A stretch of DNA of 64,000 bases, from the NCBI RefSeq assembly GCF_004362215.1, contig NZ_SNWR01000002.1, forward strand, positions 1,240,001 through 1,304,000. The letters are read 5' to 3'. A model generated the notes under the pieces. That model had not been told where the DNA came from and searched no databases. It saw only the letters and a program-made list of their open reading frames with translations. Source of the DNA: Paractinoplanes brasiliensis. Its GTDB lineage: Bacteria > Actinomycetota > Actinomycetes > Mycobacteriales > Micromonosporaceae. Below, one piece after another: positions 48,957-57,400 of this stretch (position 1 is its first letter; each line of letters starts with the position of its first letter). The translations under genes and the position numbers were made by a program.

Positions 48957-49020
48957 GCCCGGGGACGGTAGGTGGTGTTTGTCAAGGTTCTGTAAGGGCC
49001 GTGTACGCCCGCGGTCTGGC

Positions 49021-49848
49021 TCAGACGGCGCGGACCACTGCCTCGTCGAAGAGCATGGTCACGTGGTTGGCCGGGATGCGTTCGGCGGTCAGGCGGGGCA
49101 GCTGGGCGCGGCCGAGCGCCAGTGCGCGGTCGCTGATGAAGGGGCGGGCCGAGTCGTCGCCGTCATGCTCGGCCAGGATCACGTGTACGGGGATGTCGAG
49201 CGAGGCGAGCCGCGGCAACGTCGGGCGGCCGGCCAGGGTGTCCACGGCGTCGTCGACGAGGCGGGGCAGGTCGACGCGGGGGTGGCCGGCGTCGTCGAGC
49301 AGGTGGGCCGCCCACTGTTCGAGGCGGGGGCGCAGGTCGGGGCGCCGGGCGATCGGGCGGCCCTCGACCTGGTCGACGAAGGTGGCGGCGTCGGGGAAGG
49401 TGCGGCCCAGCGGGCGTGTCCACAGGGTCCACAGAGCACGGACGGCCAGGCGGCGGCTGCGCCACGAGGGCTCGGGCAGCACGCCGCCGTCGAGCAGCAC
49501 CAGACGGCGTACGCGGTCGGCGAGTTTTGCCGCGACCAGGGGCGCGAGGTAGCCGCCCATCGAGTGGCCGAGCAGGACGACGTCGTCGAGGCCGCACTCG
49601 TCGGCGACGCGGACGACCTCGGCGGCGTGACCGGCCAGGCCGGGGGCGGCCTTCGTGGTGAGCGAGCCGCCGCGGCCGGGCAGGTCGGGCGCGATCACGC
49701 GGGTGCCCGGCGACGCCTCGGCGAAGGCCCGCCAGACCTCGGAGCTGTTGGTCAGCCCGTGCAGGGCGAGCACCACGGGCCCGGTCGCTTCCGGGTTCCA
49801 CTCGGCGCAAGTCAGCCCGGCGATGTCACGGCGTTCAGGCGGGGTCAC
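49021..49848 (-). CDS. Alpha/beta hydrolase
   Basis: A 275-residue hydrolase. The oxyanion region is HGLTNSSEVW, the nucleophile elbow is GHSMGG, the acid lies in AEHDGDD and the histidine in IPANHVTML. The cap is helical (RLAVRALWTLWTRPLGRTF). No signal peptide is present, so it is cytoplasmic. The substrate is unknown. It stands alone, 64 bases downstream of the DUF1800 gene and pointing the same way away from it. Confidence 0.88.
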   Translation of the reverse strand: MTPPERRDIAGLTCAEWNPEATGPVVLALHGLTNSSEVWRAFAEASPGTRVIAPDLPGRGGSLTTKAAPGLAGHAAEVVRVADECGLDDVVLLGHSMGGYLAPLVAAKLADRVRRLVLLDGGVLPEPSWRSRRLAVRALWTLWTRPLGRTFPDAATFVDQVEGRPIARRPDLRPRLEQWAAHLLDDAGHPRVDLPRLVDDAVDTLAGRPTLPRLASLDIPVHVILAEHDGDDSARPFISDRALALGRAQLPRLTAERIPANHVTMLFDEAVVRAV

Positions 49849-49939
49849 GCGGCGACACTACTGCGCGCCCGCACGTCCGGAACTCCGGGAGCCGTCTTTC
49901 CGGACGCCGACCGTCCGGATCAGGCCCTATGGTCGGGCC

Positions 49940-50533
49940 ATGACCGACATTCCCTGGGAACCGCCCATCGCCGGCACCGAGCGTGAGCACCTGCTGGGCG
50001 CGCTGGACAGGCTACGCACGACGTTTCGGTACAAGGCCGACGGCCTCGACGCGTACGGGCTGAACGCGCGTCTCGGCGTCTCCAAGCTGACCCTCGGTGG
50101 CCTGCTGAAACACCTGGCCCTGGCCGAGGACTACACGTTCGGCGTGAAGTTCGCGGGTGAGCAGGTGGCGTCGTTCACCGTCGAGCCCTGGCTGTCGCGG
50201 CCCGCCGGCGCGGAAGACGACTGGGAGTTCGACAGCGCCGCCCACGACAAACCGTCCGACCTGTACGAGTGGTACGACGACGCCGTGGTGCGGGCACGGG
50301 CTCGTCTCGACGCGGCGGGCAGCCTCGACCAGGTGTCGGCCACGGCCTGGCCCGACGGCGGCCGTCCCACGCTGCGCCGGTTCGTCTGCGACATGCTCGA
50401 GGAGTACGGCCGCCACACCGGGCACGCCGACCTGCTCCGCGAGGCGGTCGACGGGCGGGTCGGCGAGGACCCGCCCGCGGACTGGCGGCCCGTTTCGGGG
50501 CGTTTCGTCCTGCCACCCACCCGCCGCCGGTGA
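49940..50533 (+). CDS. DUF664/DinB-like protein
   Basis: The ATG at 49940 gives 197 residues. The sequence EREHLLGALDRLRTTFRYKADGLD, TLGGLLKHLALAEDYTF and DMLEEYGRHTGHADLLREAVDG matches the DUF664/DinB four-helix bundle. It carries the histidines (LKHLA, GRHTGHAD) that bind metal in DinB proteins. Actinobacterial relatives include mycothiol-dependent enzymes. The reaction is unknown. Confidence 0.85.
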   Translation: MTDIPWEPPIAGTEREHLLGALDRLRTTFRYKADGLDAYGLNARLGVSKLTLGGLLKHLALAEDYTFGVKFAGEQVASFTVEPWLSRPAGAEDDWEFDSAAHDKPSDLYEWYDDAVVRARARLDAAGSLDQVSATAWPDGGRPTLRRFVCDMLEEYGRHTGHADLLREAVDGRVGEDPPADWRPVSGRFVLPPTRRR

Positions 50534-50557
50534 GCCGGACAGTGACCGCCCCGCCGT

Positions 50558-50845
50558 CTATTCACCCACGGTGAGCCGGACGGTGACGGTGTCACCGACG
50601 TCGAGGTCCTCCCCGCGGCGTACGGCCGTCTTGATCGGCACGATGTAGCGCCCGTCCTTGGGCCAGAGCGAGGTGGCCCAGGCCGTCCGCCCGATCCGCG
50701 CACCGACCGGGATCATCCCCCACCCGTAGCTGACCAGCGACGACGCGGCCTCGAGCTCCTCGCACTGCGCCTCCGGCACGGTCACGAAGTGCCAGGGCGC
50801 GGGGCCGCGCCAGAACCAGATCTCCCCCGAGAACTCCAACTCCAT
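50558..50845 (-). CDS. DUF1905 protein
   Basis: The ATG at 50845 gives 95 residues; a longer frame to 50998 runs through the promoter of the neighbour. The sequence MELEFSGEIWFWRGPAPWHFVTVP and GWGMIPVGARIGRTAWATSLWPKDGRYIVPIKTAVR is typical of DUF1905, a small beta-barrel of unknown function. It is convergent with the DinB-like gene. Confidence 0.85.
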   Translation of the reverse strand: MELEFSGEIWFWRGPAPWHFVTVPEAQCEELEAASSLVSYGWGMIPVGARIGRTAWATSLWPKDGRYIVPIKTAVRRGEDLDVGDTVTVRLTVGE

Positions 50846-50919
50846 GGGCCACACCCTAGAACCTGCCCGAAAGGGCACAGAACATTGACTGCAGTGAATG
50901 GAGCGGGTTTGTTGACAAT

Positions 50920-52377
50920 ATGACGCAGCGGCCGGCAGCCCCGATGCCCGTGACGGTTCGACGGCTCGCGATGGTGGTGGTTCTGGCCTCGGCGGCACTG
51001 CTGCAGACGCCGGCCGCCGCCCAGGCCGCCACGATCTGCAATCGCCACTGCGACGGCCGGGACGCCGCGCTGGCCCCCGCCGACCGGGTCCCGGTCACCG
51101 TCACCCTCTACGGGCGGAGCTTCAAGCTGCACGTCAACGACACCGACGCCATGGCCTGGGGCTCGGTCGAGAACGGGCAGCCGGGCGACGAGGTGTGGCT
51201 GGACCGCTCGTTCGACGGCGGGCAAAGCTGGGCCGACAGCCGGATCGGCGGAACCACCGTTCCCGGCGGGGCGAACGGATGGCGTACCGGGCAGTTCAAC
51301 GTGGACGACTGGGGCTCGAACGGCGTCGGGGTGCTGCGGGCCTGCGGCAAGGCCGGCGACCGGCCCGAGATCGTGTGCACGGCGTGGGCACGCAGCAATT
51401 GGAACGCCTGGGACCGGCGTACGGCGGCCGCCACCGCCCTGATGATGCGGTTCGACCGCGGAACCGGGCTCTTCGACACCAACGGCTGGTGGACCGGCGC
51501 GAACGCGCTCACCGCGATCATCGACAACGTCCGGCGCAGCGGCATGCGCAGCTATCAGTACGCGATCGCGGCCACGTACGACAAGAATGTGAACTCGCGG
51601 CTGGGCCAGTTCCGCAACGAGTTCCTCGACGACACCGGCTGGTGGGGTCTGGCCTGGGTTTCCGCGTACGACGTGACGGGCGACAGCCGTTACCTGAACA
51701 CCGCCCGCGCCGACGCCGACTGGATGTTCAGCCACTGGGACACACGCTGCGGCGGCGGGGTCTACTGGAAGACCGATCGCGCCACCAAGAACGCCATCCC
51801 GAACAGCCTCTACATCCAGCTCAACGCCGCCCTGAGCCTGCGCGTCCCGGGCGACACCGTGTACCGGCAGCGCGCGCAGGCCGGCTGGAACTGGTTCAGG
51901 TCGACCGGCATGCTCAACGGTGAGGACCTGGTCAACGACGGCCTGAACATGTCGACCTGCCGCAACAACGGCGACGTCACCTGGACGTACAACCAGGGGG
52001 TTCTCATCAATGCCCTGGTGCAGCTGAACCGGCTGACCGGGGACGCGGACGCGCTGGCCACCGCGCGGCGGATCGGCAACGCGCTCACGACCAGCGGTTA
52101 TCTGTCGCCGGGCGGAATCATGCGCGAACCCAACGAACCCGACCAGTGCTCCGGCGACGGGGTTTCGTTCAAGGGCGCCGCCGTACGGGGTCTCGGTGTG
52201 CTCAACGCCGCGACGGGCGGCGCGTACGACTCCTACCTGCGCCGCAACGCCGACACCGCCTACGCCGCCGGCCGCAACAGCTTCGACGCGTACGGGTCGC
52301 ACTGGGCCGGCCCGTGGCGCAGCACCAACCACAGCTGCCAGCACAGCGCCCTGGACCTGCTCAACGCCGCGCCGTGA
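50920..52377 (+). CDS. Secreted GH76 alpha-1,6-mannanase-like enzyme
   Basis: A 485-residue protein with a signal peptide (VRRLAMVVVLASAALLQTPAAAQA). Residues about 40-140 form a small beta-rich module. The GH76 domain follows, with the catalytic Asp-Asp pair in FLDDTGWWGLAWVSAYDVTG and family motifs NSLYIQLNAALSLR, TWTYNQGVLINALVQL and FKGAAVRGL. GH76 enzymes cut alpha-1,6-mannan, as found in fungal walls and actinobacterial lipoglycans. The ATG at 50920 has no strong ribosome site; ATG 50944 is an alternative. A GT87-type mannosyltransferase-like gene lies 13 kb away, but no link is claimed. Confidence 0.9.
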   Translation: MTQRPAAPMPVTVRRLAMVVVLASAALLQTPAAAQAATICNRHCDGRDAALAPADRVPVTVTLYGRSFKLHVNDTDAMAWGSVENGQPGDEVWLDRSFDGGQSWADSRIGGTTVPGGANGWRTGQFNVDDWGSNGVGVLRACGKAGDRPEIVCTAWARSNWNAWDRRTAAATALMMRFDRGTGLFDTNGWWTGANALTAIIDNVRRSGMRSYQYAIAATYDKNVNSRLGQFRNEFLDDTGWWGLAWVSAYDVTGDSRYLNTARADADWMFSHWDTRCGGGVYWKTDRATKNAIPNSLYIQLNAALSLRVPGDTVYRQRAQAGWNWFRSTGMLNGEDLVNDGLNMSTCRNNGDVTWTYNQGVLINALVQLNRLTGDADALATARRIGNALTTSGYLSPGGIMREPNEPDQCSGDGVSFKGAAVRGLGVLNAATGGAYDSYLRRNADTAYAAGRNSFDAYGSHWAGPWRSTNHSCQHSALDLLNAAP

Positions 52378-52443
52378 GCCCGTACGGCGTATGACACTTC
52401 CGATATGCCCGCCGGACACCCGCCCGCCCATAGACTCGCTGCT

Positions 52444-53553
52444 ATGTCGTGGCATCGGCGCATCGCCCTCTTCGCAGCGCCGCTCGTCGCGCTCGCCGTC
52501 CTCACCGTGCCCGCCGGAGCAGCCGCCACGCTGACGGTCGCGCAGGCGATCAGCAGCCAGAGCGGCGCCGGAACGGTGACCGGATACGTCGTCGGGGAGC
52601 CGACCGCGACCACCACCGTACGGACCAGCGGCTTCACCGGCGACACGGCGCTGGCCCTGGCCGACAGCCGGGGCGAGACCTCGACCGCGCGGATGCTCTA
52701 CGTCCAGATCACCAGCGCCTACCGGTCGTCGTTCGGCCTGCTCAGCAACCCCGGACGGCTCGGCGCCACGATCACGGTGACCGGCACGCTGACCGCGTAC
52801 TTCTCGCACCCCGGCCTGAAGTCGCCGACGGCCATGACGGGGGCCGCGACCACCACGCCGACGCCGGATTCGTACTACGCGGCCGCGGCCGGCAAGACCG
52901 GCGAGAACCTGAAGACCGCGCTGCACGGGATCATCTCGAGCGGCGTGACCAAACTGTCGTACGACGGGGTCTGGAACGCCCTGAAGGTCACCGACCAGGA
53001 CCCGGCCAACTCGGCCAACGTCAAGCTGTTCTACTCCGGGCTGAGCCGGTCGAAGTCGCTCAACGGCGGCGACTCGGGCGACTGGAACCGCGAGCACGTC
53101 TGGGCGCAGTCCCACGGCGACTTCGGCACCTCCGCCGGGCCGGGCACCGACCTGCATCACCTGCGACCCGAGGACGTGGGGGTCAACAGCGCCCGCGGCA
53201 ACAAGGACTTCGACAACGGCGGCACGGCGGTCTCCGGCGCCCCCGGCAACTACAGCGACAGCAACTCGTGGGAGCCCCGGGCCGCCGTCAAGGGCGACGT
53301 GGCCCGCATGATCTTCTACATGGCGGTGCGGTACGAGGGCGGCGACTCCTACCCCGACCTCGAGGTCGACGACGCCACCAGCAGCGGCACGGCCCCGCGC
53401 ATGGGCCGCGTCTCGGCGCTGCTGGCCTGGCACGCCGCCGACCCGCCGGACGCCGCCGAGCGCGCCCGCAACCAGACCATTTACGCCACCTACCAGCACA
53501 ACCGCAACCCGTTCATCGACCACCCGGAGTGGGCCGCGTCGATCTTCGACTAG
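52444..53553 (+). CDS. Secreted endonuclease I-family nuclease with N-terminal OB-fold-like domain
   Basis: The ATG at 52444 gives 369 residues with a signal peptide (MSWHRRIALFAAPLVALAVL...AGA). Residues about 30-125 (LTVAQAISSQSGAGTVTGYVVG, ATITVTGTLTAYFSHPGL) are an OB-fold-like domain of the DUF6359 type. The rest is endonuclease I with the His-Me finger: WNREHVWAQSHGDFG and TDLHHLRPEDVGVNSARGNKDF. The enzyme would degrade extracellular DNA or RNA for nutrition or competition. Confidence 0.88.
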   Translation: MSWHRRIALFAAPLVALAVLTVPAGAAATLTVAQAISSQSGAGTVTGYVVGEPTATTTVRTSGFTGDTALALADSRGETSTARMLYVQITSAYRSSFGLLSNPGRLGATITVTGTLTAYFSHPGLKSPTAMTGAATTTPTPDSYYAAAAGKTGENLKTALHGIISSGVTKLSYDGVWNALKVTDQDPANSANVKLFYSGLSRSKSLNGGDSGDWNREHVWAQSHGDFGTSAGPGTDLHHLRPEDVGVNSARGNKDFDNGGTAVSGAPGNYSDSNSWEPRAAVKGDVARMIFYMAVRYEGGDSYPDLEVDDATSSGTAPRMGRVSALLAWHAADPPDAAERARNQTIYATYQHNRNPFIDHPEWAASIFD

Positions 53554-53561
53554 ACCCGGAA

Positions 53562-53592
53562 GCGGCCGGCCGCCGCGCGGGCGTCCGGCCGC
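53562..53592 (+). terminator. Hairpin terminator after the endonuclease gene
   Basis: GCGGCCGG (53562-53569) and CCGGCCGC (53585-53592) are perfect arms with a 15-nt loop, starting eight bases after the stop codon at 53553. Confidence 0.5.
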
Positions 53593-53735
53593 CGCGACGC
53601 CGGAGGACGCCAGGAGTGGTTGTCTCCGCGTCTCCGGACACCGTTCGAACGTCGCTGTGGACACCGCTTGATCGTCGGCGGATTTCGTGTCGCGAGTTCG
53701 GCACCACGGTGCCGCGAGGTTGTCGGAACTTACGG

Positions 53736-54237
53736 TTACCCGAGGCGCCTCAGCGCTCGTTCGACAGCGACCTCGACTCGGGAAGTCATGCCGGGCACAT
53801 CAACGGGACGGCGCCCTGCGACCTGACCACGGATCCACTTCGGCTGGCTGTCGTCATGGTGCAGGAGGGCGTACAGGTCCCACCACGGATCGAGAGTCGC
53901 TCCGGCGATCGACTCGTAGAACGACCGGAGCTGCTCAGCCCACCCGGGTGAGCAGAGCGCCGCCAGGTATCGCCGGCAGTGCCCGACGTCGATCGCACGC
54001 GACCCTCGATGGACGGAGTTCCAGTCGGTCGGCCCGGTAATCCTTCCGCGCGACCAGAGTTCGCGTTCCACGTCGTTCGATCGTCAGCCGATTCACGGCG
54101 GAGCAGACGCCAGCGGTCAACCGGCGATAGCCGGCGATGCGGCTACCTCGGCCCATCGACGCCGCAACCCAGGCGAGAGTTTCCGCGGAGGGCCGACGCT
54201 GCCGGAACCCGCTGTCTCTCCAGTCGCCGTCGGTCAT
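53736..54237 (-). pseudogene. Aminoglycoside phosphotransferase-like gene with internal deletion
   Basis: Two parts of an APH/choline-kinase-type protein lie in different minus-strand frames. The N-terminal part (from 54237) reads like SAETLAWVAASMGRGSRIAGYRRLTAGVCSAVNRLTIERRGTRT. The C-terminal part (from about 54060 to 53736) reads LWSRGRITGPTDWNSVHRGSRAIDVGHCRRYLAALC and then PWWDLYALL. The middle of such proteins, holding the HGDxxxxN catalytic loop and about 130 or more residues, is missing at the junction near 54060. The join also changes the frame. The gene is therefore not functional. Confidence 0.75.
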
Positions 54238-54413
54238 GAGCGCGAGCCTATGTGTCAGGAGCCCGCAGCCGGACAGTTGTCATTTCCGTCGCTGTTCGTG
54301 CCGATTCGTCGTCATCATCCGCATCGGCCGCCCGGCGCCGCTTCTGAGCGGGTCAGGTATCGGACCGGGCTGCCGATCAGGGGAGGCAGAAGGCGAGAGC
54401 GCGGAGTGAGCTT

Positions 54414-57400
54414 GTGACGAGGACGGCCGGGGGCCGGGCAGCGGAGCTGTCCGGGTTCGAGGTGCAGGCCGAGCTGGGGCGCGGCGCCTTCACGACGGTG
54501 CACCGGGTGCGGCGTGACGGCCACCTGTACGCCCTCAAGCGCCACGCCTCCAGCCGGGACGGCGACACCGAATTGCTCGCGGCGTTCCAGCGGGAGGCCG
54601 CCCTGCTCGCCTGTGTCGACAATCCCGGTGTGGCCCGCATCTTCGCCGCCGGACGGTTCGAGGGCAATCCCGCGCTGGTCCTGGAGCATCTGCCCGGCGG
54701 CTCCCTGGCCGACCTGCTCGGCGCCGGCCCGCTCGAGCCGGTGCGGGTCGTCGAGCTGGCCGCTCAGCTGGCCCGGGGACTGGCCGCCGCGCACCGGGTG
54801 GGGCTGGTGCACCGCGACGTGAAACCGGGCAACATCATGGTCTCGCCGGGCCACCCGGCCAAACTGATCGACTTCGGCCTGGCCCAGCTCGGCCAGGGCG
54901 ACGGGACCGCCGAGGACCACGCCGTCGGCACGTTCCTGTACACCTCGCCCGAGCAGTCGGGCATGCTCAAGCGGCCGGTGGACGGGCGTTCCGACCTGTA
55001 CTCGCTGGGCGTGGTGCTGTTCGAGTGCCTGACCGGGCGGCTGCCGTTCGAGTCCTCCGACGTCGGCGAGCTGCTGCGCCGGCACGCTGTGGCGCCCGTT
55101 CCCGACCTGAACGAGCTGTGCCCGGGGGTGCACCCGGCCCTGGTGGCGGTGGTCGAACGGCTGCTGGCCAAGGACCCCGACGACCGCTACCCCGACCCGG
55201 CGGCGCTGCTGTCCGACCTGCGCGCCTGCCCCGGTGGCGAGGCGGCCGAGGAGCCCGCGGCCGTACGGTGGCCCCTGGCCGGACGCGACGCCGAGCGGGA
55301 GCAATTGGTCCGGCGCCGGCGGCAGGCCCTTGAGGGGCACGGCGGTGTCGTGCGGATCCGCGGCGCGGCCGGTTCGGGTCGCACCCGCCTGGCCGAGGAG
55401 GCTGTGGAACCGGCGGCCGGGTACCCGGTGCTGACCACCACGGTCGAACTGGACACCCCGCTGCCGCTGGCCGCCCTCCGCGCCGCGATCGACGGCTACC
55501 TGCAGACCCTGCGGTGGCGGCCCGAGCCGCAACGCGAGGCCGCCGAGCAGCACCTGCGAGAGGCCGCCACGGCCGCCGGCCCCGCCCTGGTGGCCCGCCT
55601 CTCCCCCCGCCTTGCCGAGATCATCGGCGCCACCCCCGACGAGGGCCGCGACGAGCTCGTGCTGCCCGCCGCTGCCGCCTTCCTGGGCGACCTGGCCCGG
55701 CGCTCGGGCGGGCTGCTGCTGGTGATCGACGACGCGCACCGGCTCGGCCCGGCCACCCGCGAGGTGCTGACCCGGCTGGCCCCCGACCTGCCCGATCTGC
55801 CGCTGCTGGTGGTGCTGACCGAGCTGACCGGCGAGGCGGGCCCGGACCTGCCCGCCGACACCGTGCTGGAGTGCGAGCCGCTCGTCCCGGCCGCGGTCGA
55901 GGAGCTGATCGCGACCCGGTTGCCCGGCGCGCGGGTGACCGCCGAGCTGGCCCGGCACGTCGCCGACCGCACCGGCGGTAACCCGCTCGCCGTGGTGGCG
56001 TACCTGTGGCGGCTCATCGACTCGGGTTTGCTCAGCCCGCTCTGGGGCGAGTGGTGGTTCGACGGGGCAGGCGCCCACGCGCTGCCCGCCGCCGAGGACG
56101 TACGCGCCCTACTTGCTGCCCGCCTCGAGGACCTGCCCGCTGCGGTGCACGAGGTGCTGACGACGGCCGCGGTGGCCGGCGCCCGGTTCCGCAACGAGAC
56201 GCTGGTCGCGGCCGGCCTCCCGGAGGACCAGGTGGTGGCCGCGGTGGCGGTGGCGCTGGACCGGCGGGTGCTGGAGAACCGCGCCGACGGCTCGTACGGG
56301 TTCATCCACCACCTGCTGCGCGTCGAGTTGATGGCCGGCGTCTCCGAGGAGCGGCGCCGCCGCCTGCACGCCATCGTCGCCGACGCGCTGGAGAGAAGCC
56401 CCGGGGCGCTGCGCGACGCCGAGCGCGTGTACGAGATCGCCCGCCACCACCAGAGGGCCGGGGACGCGGTGCCGGCCGGCAAGCGCCGCCGCAGCGCGTT
56501 CGCCGCCGGGCTCGCCGCCCTCGACGACCAGGCCCCGCACGAGGCCCTCGACTACCTGCGTGACGCCGTCGACGGGGACCCCGCGCCGCCCACCGCGGTG
56601 CTGCACCCGCTGGCGGTCGCCTACCTGCGGGCGGGGCGCATCGACGAGGCCCTGGCGACCATCCGGCGCGCGCTCGCCGGCGAGCCGGACCGCCGCACCC
56701 GCGCACGGCTGCTGACGACCGAGATCGAGGCGCACCACACCGTCTGGCAGGACCAGTACGCCCTGGACGCCGCCTCGCGCGCGCTCGGCGAGCTGGGCCG
56801 GCCCCTGCCCGCCCGGGGACTGCCCCTCATCCTGTCGACCATCGGCATCGCCCTGGCCGGGGCGGCGGTGCGGCGTACGGGCAAAGGGTCGGGAACCGTG
56901 AGCGGAAAACGCCGCGAGGATCTCGCCGCCCTCGCCGCCGCCCTGGACGCCGGGGGTTACGCCGCCGCGATCGGTCTGCGGCTGCGGGAGGCGCTCCTGC
57001 TGGCCATGCGCGCGATGTACGCGGTGAACCGGCTCGGCCCGTGCCCCGAGTACGTGCGGGTCTACGCGCTGGCGGGCTACGTGACCACTGTCGTCAGACT
57101 GCGGGGCATCGGCGCCCGTTGCCTGGACCGGGCGGCCCGGGTCGCCGCCGGGCTGGGCGATCCGGGGCTCGGCGCGTACGTGGAATGGCTGCGCGGCTGC
57201 GCGATGCTGTTCAGCGGGCAGGACGACGGCACCGCCTGGGTCGAGACGATGAGCCGCAACCTGCGCTGGTACCGCCCTGCCCAGCTGCTCGTCGGCCACT
57301 CCACCATCGGGCTGCGCCGGGTGCTGCGCGGATACGTCCAGGACGCGCGGGCCGAGTACGAGCGCGGGCTGTCCGTGCTGGCCAACCCGGCCGACGCGCT

